Of a stretch of DNA of 64,000 nt, positions 57,666 to 64,000 are shown one piece after another (positions within the stretch are counted from its first letter, which is position 1; each line of letters opens with the position of its first letter). Origin of the DNA: Daldinia sp. FL1419 (Eukaryota; Ascomycota; Sordariomycetes; Xylariales; Hypoxylaceae); contig MU623437.1 in the NCBI GenBank assembly GCA_025201765.1, forward strand, positions 81,584-145,583, given 5' to 3'. The notes beneath the pieces were generated by a model, which saw only the letters and a list, made by a program, of their open reading frames with translations, ran no database searches and was not told the DNA's origin. The translations under genes and the position numbers were made by a program.

Positions 57666-59105
57666 ATGCCGCTAAACGTCCTCATCGTCGGCGCGGGTAT
57701 CTGTGGGCCGGCCTTGGCGACACTTTTACGACGTTCCGACCCGGAGAATAGAGTCACGGTCGTGGAAAGATATCCAGGGATTCGACACAATGGCTTGCAA
57801 ATCGATCTCCGGGCATGGGGTGTGCCAATTATGAAGCGGCTTGGACTTATCGACGCCGTGAAGGAGAAAGTCGTGCACGAGACCGGCATTACTTTTGTCG
57901 ACTCGAAGGGCAAGGAGTACGGCTTGTTTGGCGCTACAGGAACAGGAACTGGTCGTATGTACTTCTAAGAAATTCCTTTAACCTTTTTCGATCCATCGCT
58001 CCAATTGTGACTACGCCACCGAATCGGCGGCGGTGCCGTCTCTATTGAGGATTGATTATAGGCATTGCATCCTTTTACTAAAATACTTGTTACTGACATC
58101 GCCATAGAGCAATCCTTCACTAGCGATTTCGAGATCCTGCGCGGAGATTTGAGTCAGATCCTCTACGAGGCCAGCTTGACCGACGGCAAAGCAAAACTGA
58201 ACCGTGCCCAGAGCGACGATGAACCGGTCAAGTACTTATGGAACACAACAGTCACGCGGCTGGACCAGGACGAGAAGGGCGTAGACGTAACCTTCTCGGA
58301 TGGCCAAACCGAGCGATACGACCTAGTCGTCGGAGCCGACGGCCAATGGTCGCGGACGAGGCGTATGATGTTCGGCGAGGAGGCCGGTCTCGACATGTTC
58401 AAGCGCATGAACGTATACGTCGCATACTACACCATCCCCAAACAGCCCGGCGATGGTGACATTGCGCGATTCTATCACGCAGGAAAAGGCCGCGGTATGA
58501 CCACGCGCACCGGTGATCGACCGTACACGCAAGTCTACCTGATGGTACGTACGGCGTCGGAGGAAGTACGACGCGGAATTGAACGACAGTCCGTCGAGGA
58601 GCAGAAGGAAACTTTCGACAAGATTTTCCGTGGCTCGGGGTGGCGAATGGATTATTTCCTCGAGGAGATGGCCAAATCAACTGATTTTTACGCGGATTCC
58701 ATTGGACAGGTCAAAGCGCCTCATGTGGTAAAGGGTCGTGTTGCCTTAATGGGTGATGCGGGCTACTGTGCGGCGCCGGTGTCAGGAATGGGTACGACAG
58801 TTTCGCTAATGGGCGCCTGGACGCTGGCGGGTGAGTTGGCACGGCACAAGGGTGATGTGCCAACCGCTCTAGAGGCGTACGATGCGCGAATTCGACCGTA
58901 TATCGACGAAGCCCAAACGCTTATACCTGGTATACCCGGAATCATGACGCTGGAGTCGAACTGGGCCATCGTCCTATTACACGTCATCGTATCATTCATG
59001 TCGTTCTTCAGACTTGACAAGCTACTTCTGTACTTTGCGCCGGAAGAAAAGGGCGGCATACCCGTTCCGGATTACCCGGAGCTGAAGGGTGTTCATCCCG
59101 CATGA
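57666..59105 (+). CDS. FAD-dependent aromatic-hydroxylase-type monooxygenase, 428 aa
   Basis: Two exons, 57666-57954 and 58108-59105; the 153-nt intron has donor GTATGT, branch CTGAC and acceptor CATAG, and joins GTG to QQSFTSDFEILRGDL. Group A flavoprotein monooxygenase motifs are all present: GAGICG (about 9-14) in the N-terminal dinucleotide fold, VVGADGQWSRTR (the 'DG' motif), and GRVALMGDAGYCAAPVSGMG (the 'GD' motif that binds the FAD ribityl/flavin). A C-terminal hydrophobic helix (IVLLHVIVSFMSFF) may make membrane contact. The closest general resemblance is to TetX/zeaxanthin-epoxidase-like fungal enzymes, which hydroxylate aromatic or polyketide substrates with NAD(P)H and O2. Convergent with homogentisate dioxygenase (stops 297 bp apart); a shared pathway is possible, not shown. 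Confidence 0.92.
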
Positions 59106-59401
59106 AGTCGAAGATCATATTGATAGTTTGTAGGTTGATATTATTGGAGTCTTGGATAATGGGATCGGCATAGCCTCTGTCAATTTCTTTGGATTGTTTT
59201 ATTACGTAGGGAGCGTCATACAGCTCCGCTCTATTTAGATCTCAAATCTCAATCAGTACGGTTTAATTATAGTAGACCTATTCCAGATAAGAATATGGGC
59301 ATTTTAATAACAGATATCTTCCTGTGGAAGCTGATTCGGTCTCGAAACGGTCATAATCAGTTATTCCAACATGGAGTTCGTAAATATTCATGGGAGTCTC
59401 G

Positions 59402-60856
59402 CTATAGCAGATGGCTGTTGGCGCTTACGCCCTCGGGTCTTTTCCAGTGTGTCTGTACGCTACCCCAGCTCTCTTCGCTGTATCCCTCCTGGACCTTTTT
59501 GCATGTCTCGAGACCCCATGCCGTCACGCCAACCATCAAGCAGCTTTCAAACATAAAAGCACAGCTGCCTTTACCGACCAAAGCCGGCTTGAGTTCGGCG
59601 TTAGATGCACCTTCAAAACTCTTGGCGTCCGGGCCGTGGCCGCTCATAACATTATGCAAGCTCGCGCCACCAGGCATGAAACCGCCTTGTCCTCCCTTCT
59701 TCGCGTCATACTCACCGGTGATGAGGCCCATAAATTCTGACATGGTGTTACGGTGGTACCATGGGGGCCTAAATGTATTCTCGGCTACCAGCCAGCGCGG
59801 CGGAAAGATGACGAAATCCGCAATAGCAGTACCGGGATGATCCGAAAGTGCCGAGAGCACCGTGAAGATTGACGGGTCCGGATGATCATACGAGATGCTT
59901 CCGATCGTGTTAAAACGGCCGAGATCGTACTTGTACGGGTAGTAATTCCCATGCCAAGCAACAACATCGAATGGTGTATGAGCCTGCTTGGTTTGGAAGA
60001 AGGAATTGTTGAATTTGGTGGTGATAACGTATGAATTAGGGCCTTCGGAAGCAGTCGCACCAAAATCCTCACTAAACGAAGCGACGGGGGCCTGGAAGTC
60101 GCGTGGGTTGGCAAGGCAATTTGATCCGATCGGACCTAGCTCTGGAAGGGTAAAGTGACCCTGATATAGCTCGAGAGCGTACCCGCGGACGGGACCAGAC
60201 GGTAAATGGACTTGATACTTGATCCCACGGGGTATAACACAAATCTCCATAGGCCTAACGAGAAGCCATCCCAATTCTGTTCTGATATCTAAAACTCCAT
60301 CTTGGGCGACGATCAGAAGGTCGCCATCTGCTGAATAGAAAGCAGAGTGCTCATCCATCGACTTTCCCGCGGCGTACACGTACATGCCAATACCTTGTTT
60401 CAGTGTCGGGTCACCGGCTCCAGCCACTAATCGAAGACCCGAGACGAAATCCGTCTGCTCGTCGTGATCGAAGGGATCCCATCGCAGCTGATTTGGGATA
60501 TATTCAAGCTTGGCGGGATTAGTTAGATCGCCGGATCCCAAAGCGCCATCGGCCGCCGGGGAAAATGGCGGATGTGCACAGGAGGGTAATATGCGATAGA
60601 GCCACGACTGTTGGTTTTCGTGTCGCGGAGCTGTGAATGCGGTACCAGAGAGCTTCTCTGCGTATAGGCCGTACGGAGGCTTCTGGGGTGAGTTTTGACC
60701 AACTGGTAGAGCACCAGTTACGGCCTCGGTCCTTCGTTGTTATATCGTCAGCAATTCGGTGTAAGTGATAGTAGTACATCCGACTTACTCAAAGTAAGAC
60801 CCGAAGCCGTTTTGATATCGGTATTTCTCGGCGAATTCGAATGTGGTGACGGGCAT
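59402..60856 (-). CDS. hmgA: Homogentisate 1,2-dioxygenase, 465 aa
   Basis: Two exons on the minus strand, 60856-60789 and 60731-59402; the 57-nt intron has branch CTGAC and acceptor GAAG. The start MPVTTFEFAEKYRYQNGFGS and the segment TEAVTGALPVGQNSPQKPPY are recovered only with splicing. The iron ligands His, Glu, His of the family are visible as His349 (RPPWYHRN), Glu355 (MSEFMG) and His388 (MSGHGPD). Spacing is three residues longer than in the human enzyme because of an insertion at KKGGQGGF. It opens the ring of homogentisate to maleylacetoacetate in phenylalanine/tyrosine breakdown (cytosol, Fe(II), O2). Loss leads to brown pyomelanin from homogentisate in fungi. In Aspergillus nidulans hmgA is clustered with fahA and maiA; neither is in this window. 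The C-terminal end is a little longer and ends NSHLL. Confidence 0.97.
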
Positions 60857-61390
60857 CGTGGGTGGTTTAAAGGAAGGAATTATTATTCAGTATAGATCAA
60901 TTATAGATACTTTCAATCTTTTGAAAGAGACGACGTTGGATAGATCAAATATCGAATCCAATAACATCATGGCAATCGAAGCAGCTCGGAATCGGAAACG
61001 ACTCAACGGAATCGGGAGTGTTTTAGGTATGGATCAACGGCTACCGAAGGTAAACGCAGCGGAACGCGAAGAAGGTTTAGAGGAGACATTCCGATGCACG
61101 CTGCAAGTAAGTGATACTTGTGTGAAGTTAGGGACTGGTTAGGGGAGAACAAACGCTAGAATTGGAGAAATGCGGAGTGTGGAGATAAAAGGTTCTAGCT
61201 TAAACAAGTACCTAAGATGCCGCCAATACCCAGTAATAGCCGCGTTGTCCGTACCAATCCCGAGATTTCGTCATACGTCCTCGTCTTCCCGATTGCAATT
61301 GCTTACATTCACAAAAACCCTTAATTAGAGTTGTGGGAATGTTGGTCATGTGACCATAGTGGTATAGACCCATTATAATCTTATATTTAA
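60857..61390. other. Upstream region of homogentisate dioxygenase
   Basis: About 0.5 kb of normal-composition DNA between the start of hmgA and the edge of the AT-rich block; presumably the promoter. No gene or recognisable operator seen. Confidence 0.5.
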
Positions 61391-61396
61391 TTCCAC

Positions 61397-61421
61397 ATAT
61401 TTTGGTTTCCAACCAAAATAT
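61397..61421. repeat. Perfect 11-bp inverted repeat at the edge of the AT-rich block
   Basis: atattttggtt, loop tcc, aaccaaaatat. The arms are exact reverse complements and lie within about 10 bp of the composition change. It could mark the end of an inserted element or be a chance palindrome in AT-rich DNA; the four internal G/C pairs make chance less likely. Confidence 0.7.
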
Positions 61422-62800
61422 ATTCTTTTTTAAAACAAATTATTTTTAATTAAATTAATTTAAATATCCTTATTTTTACTATTATATATAATAATATTTT
61501 ATTTATTTAATATTAATTAATAATTAATAACAAATCAATCACAAATCAATTAAATACCCAAAAGGGAAGAAATAACTTTAATGTTAAATCTTAATAAAAA
61601 GAGGTAAATAACCTTGAGATTTTATATTCCAATATATGATCTTAAATCTGAAATTTTATGTTATTATATATGGTTTTAAAAATAATTTGTATTAATTTAA
61701 AATCTCTAAAAGATAGAAACAACTTCAACGCTAAATCTACAATCCAAAATACACATCCATTATATATAAATAAATAATATTAAAATTTCCTTTATTGGTA
61801 AAATAATTTTGAAAAAATCTATACTAATTGAATTATTATACATCTATTACATATTTATATTTACAATATATACTTATATTTATCATAATATTATAATATG
61901 TTAAGAAAAGGTAATAATATTAAAAATTATATTGTATTTTTACTTTATTAATAAATTTTAAATTTTATTTAAAATTTTTTTTCCAACCCCATCTAAAAAA
62001 TTTTACATATTACAACTACAATTATTATTACCTAAAAATTTAATATTTAAAGAAAGAATAATTTAATATTTTGTAAAATAATTTTATAAAATAAGATTGG
62101 TACAATTTCTTTTTACAATAATATATTTACCTATTTTTTTTATCATTTTTTTATTATAATAATTAATATCTTTATTATTTTAATTATAATATTATATTTT
62201 ACCTATTTTTTTTAAATTTATTATAATTAATAATTAATATAACCAAATTAGCAGAAGAATTTTGGCTGAAGTATATTAATGATAAATAATCAAACATCAA
62301 CCTTAATATTATTAATATAATAGTTGTTTCAATAGCCCAAATTAATATATATATGGTTGAAAATATAATAAATTATAATAAAAATATAATTGATAAAGGT
62401 TTATAATATATTTTCAAAAATAATTTTTACAATTAAATTCCAACTTATTTTATTAAGATTTAATATCTATTATGTATTAGAATTAAAAAATACCTTAAAC
62501 TCCATAATATTTTTATTGAAATAATATAAAATAATTTATATACATTTATAATTATTATTAATGTAGATTTATTCCTTAAATTTCCTTAAAATAAAATGAA
62601 TAATTTATTAAAAATTTATCCTTTTAAATTTAAATTTCTAACTAACCCAATATATTTATATTTATTAAAAATTATAATAAAGATTATTATAATTAAAATA
62701 AAACCAATAATAGCAATATTAGTATTGTAATTTTTAATTATAATTATATAATTTTATTTAATATAATTTATAAACCCTTAATCAATATTTTAAACATCCC

Positions 62801-62872
62801 AATCAATTCTAATACCTTAATTAATTCCAGTACCCCAACCTATTCCAATATTTCAGCCAATTCCAACACCTT
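62801..62872. repeat. 18-bp tandem repeat relic, four units
   Basis: Four in-phase 18-mers: aatcaattctaatacctt, aattaattccagtacccc, aacctattccaatatttc, agccaattccaacacctt. Read as codons they give a hexapeptide pattern resembling NQFQYL, with TAA or TAG at places where other units have CAA or CAG. That is consistent with C-to-T changes in a once-coding repeat. Confidence 0.6.
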
Positions 62873-64000
62873 AATAAGCTCTATAAGTTCCTCAAATATC
62901 ATAATAACCAATATTTCTAACATAATAACAAATAATTTTTCAAATATTTTAAATACCCCAACAAGCTCAAGCAATTCCTCAATATCAACTAGTCTAAATA
63001 TTCCCAATAAATAACCTTATATAATAAGGTTAATATATAAATAATATAGAGGTTTAATTAAGAATAATACAACAATCTATTACAAAACCACCTATTTATA
63101 AACAAAAAGAACAACTAATAATATAAAGATTTTAACTTCTTAACCTATTAACTAAATCATACCCTAACAATAACTTTAAATTTAGAGGTAAAAAATATAA
63201 AATATTAAATGAACAAATCCAAATCTTCTTATTTTATTATTATAAGTTTAAAATTGGACCTAACTTATATATTAATACTTATGATATTATATTAAAAAAA
63301 ATAATTTTAAAATTTTTTTATAAATATTTTATATAATAAAATTTTAATTTTAATATAATAATTAATAAAATATATAATTTTTTCCATATTAGTAAAAATC
63401 TTTAGATATATATGTCTAAATAAAAGAATATAATAATTAAAAATATTATACAAAATAATTTTAGAAAGATTTTATTTAAATGCCTTAAAATATTAATTAT
63501 TTAAATATAATATATTTATAAAAGTTTATTAATTAATTATATTAAAGAAATTTATTTTAAAGAAGGTTTATATTATGTTATATAAAGATATCCAATATTC
63601 TTACCCATTTTTTTTAATAATTTAATATATTTAAAAATGTTTGTGTTAATTTTTAAATAATAATAGGCAATATATATCAAAATTTTCCCAATAAATATAA
63701 GATAAAAAATGATTATTATTATGTTGATTAAATTTATTAAAATAATTGAAAATCTTATTAAGTAAATTAAAGTGGAGATAAATATTTTAATAATTAAAAA
63801 TGTTTTGATAATAAAAATAAAAAGAAAAAATGTTTTATTTATAATAAATTAAGTTATTAATTTATTAAGTATTTTATATATAAATAATATAATAAATATA
63901 ATAAATAATATTAATATATATAGGAATAGAAAATGGGAAATATTAAAAAAGATTTTATAACCTTCTTTATTAATTATAAAAAAATTAATGTTGGTTATAA

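Larger units (their letters stand above)
61391..64000. other. AT-rich, probably RIP-mutated repeat block (continues beyond the window)
   Basis: Composition changes abruptly near 61.39 kb to very AT-rich DNA dominated by TA, AT and AA steps, with almost no CG. There are no open frames longer than a few dozen codons on either strand. That is the usual product of repeat-induced point mutation (C to T, mainly at CpA) acting on transposons in Pezizomycotina. Inside, 62780-63020 keeps many C but few G, while 63650-64000 keeps G but almost no C, so strands were hit unequally. No transposon family can be named from what remains. Mitochondrial DNA was considered and is not supported, since no coding frame survives. 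Confidence 0.8.

Noticed and set aside
48949..60856. A full secondary-metabolite cluster
   Set aside because: There are transporters and tailoring-type flavoenzymes but no backbone enzyme (PKS, NRPS, terpene synthase, DMATS), no P450 and no Zn2Cys6 regulator in the window.
1..64000. tRNA, 5S rRNA and CRISPR searches
   Set aside because: Scanning for GGTTCGAATCC-type B boxes and 5S-like words gave only isolated partial matches; no spaced direct-repeat array of CRISPR type exists, and none is expected in a fungus.
61391..64000. Mitochondrial DNA insert or organellar contig join
   Set aside because: AT content would allow it, but no mitochondrial coding frame, tRNA or rRNA pattern is visible; RIP-type decay explains it better.

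Overview
The window is nuclear DNA of a filamentous ascomycete (Pezizomycotina, most likely Sordariomycetes; I cannot fix the order). The reasons are short GT-AG introns (about 47-154 nt) with CTAAC/CTGAC-type branch sites, fungal versions of housekeeping proteins, many intergenic TACCTAGGTA/GGTACCTACC palindromes, and a right end (from about 61.4 kb) so AT-rich and ORF-free that it looks like RIP-mutated repeat DNA. I rebuilt exon structures by eye from splice sites and reading-frame continuity. I found no tRNA, rRNA or CRISPR.

Layout. 0.6-3.3 kb: a long coiled-coil protein with 11-residue repeats. 3.8-4.0 kb: an assembly gap with artefactual homopolymers. 7.6-10.3 kb: a Bye1-like PHD/TFIIS-M/SPOC transcription factor with a 7-nt first coding exon. 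11.8-15.1 kb: proteasome subunit alpha-3 (PRE9) and a GMPPA-type GDP-mannose pyrophosphorylase subunit. 15.7-16.6 kb: an acidic single-pass membrane protein. 16.6-26.7 kb: a gene desert with a second artefact at 22.8 kb. 26.7-27.9 kb: a conserved fungal protein of unknown function. 27.9-37.5 kb: a second desert. 37.5-42.1 kb: a divergent pair of iron-ADH/maleylacetate-reductase-like enzyme and DHA2-like MFS transporter. 43.5-47.6 kb: a Vip1-type RRM protein, a 72-aa disordered protein and a coiled-coil/Ser-rich protein. 49.0-60.9 kb: a metabolic block holding an UNC93-like transporter, a bacterial-type MFS transporter, a DAO-family FAD oxidoreductase, an aromatic-hydroxylase-type FAD monooxygenase and homogentisate 1,2-dioxygenase. 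61.4-64.0 kb: the AT-rich block, whose edge carries a perfect 11-bp inverted repeat about 540 bp upstream of the homogentisate dioxygenase start.

How it fits together. The left half is mostly housekeeping (transcription elongation, proteasome, nucleotide-sugar supply). The right half is enriched in oxidoreductases and transporters. Homogentisate dioxygenase is the ring-cleavage step of phenylalanine/tyrosine breakdown. The flanking flavoenzymes and transporters could form a loose catabolic neighbourhood, but I see no fumarylacetoacetase, maleylacetoacetate isomerase or Zn2Cys6 regulator here, so a dedicated cluster is inference only.

The most unusual non-genic signals are: many unrelated tandem arrays sharing an exact 9-bp period, mostly in non-coding DNA; two poly-G/poly-C loci each containing a degraded second copy of the adjacent true sequence (assembly artefact); perfect hairpins at 13.1, 33.2 and 61.4 kb; and an 18-bp repeat relic inside the AT-rich block.
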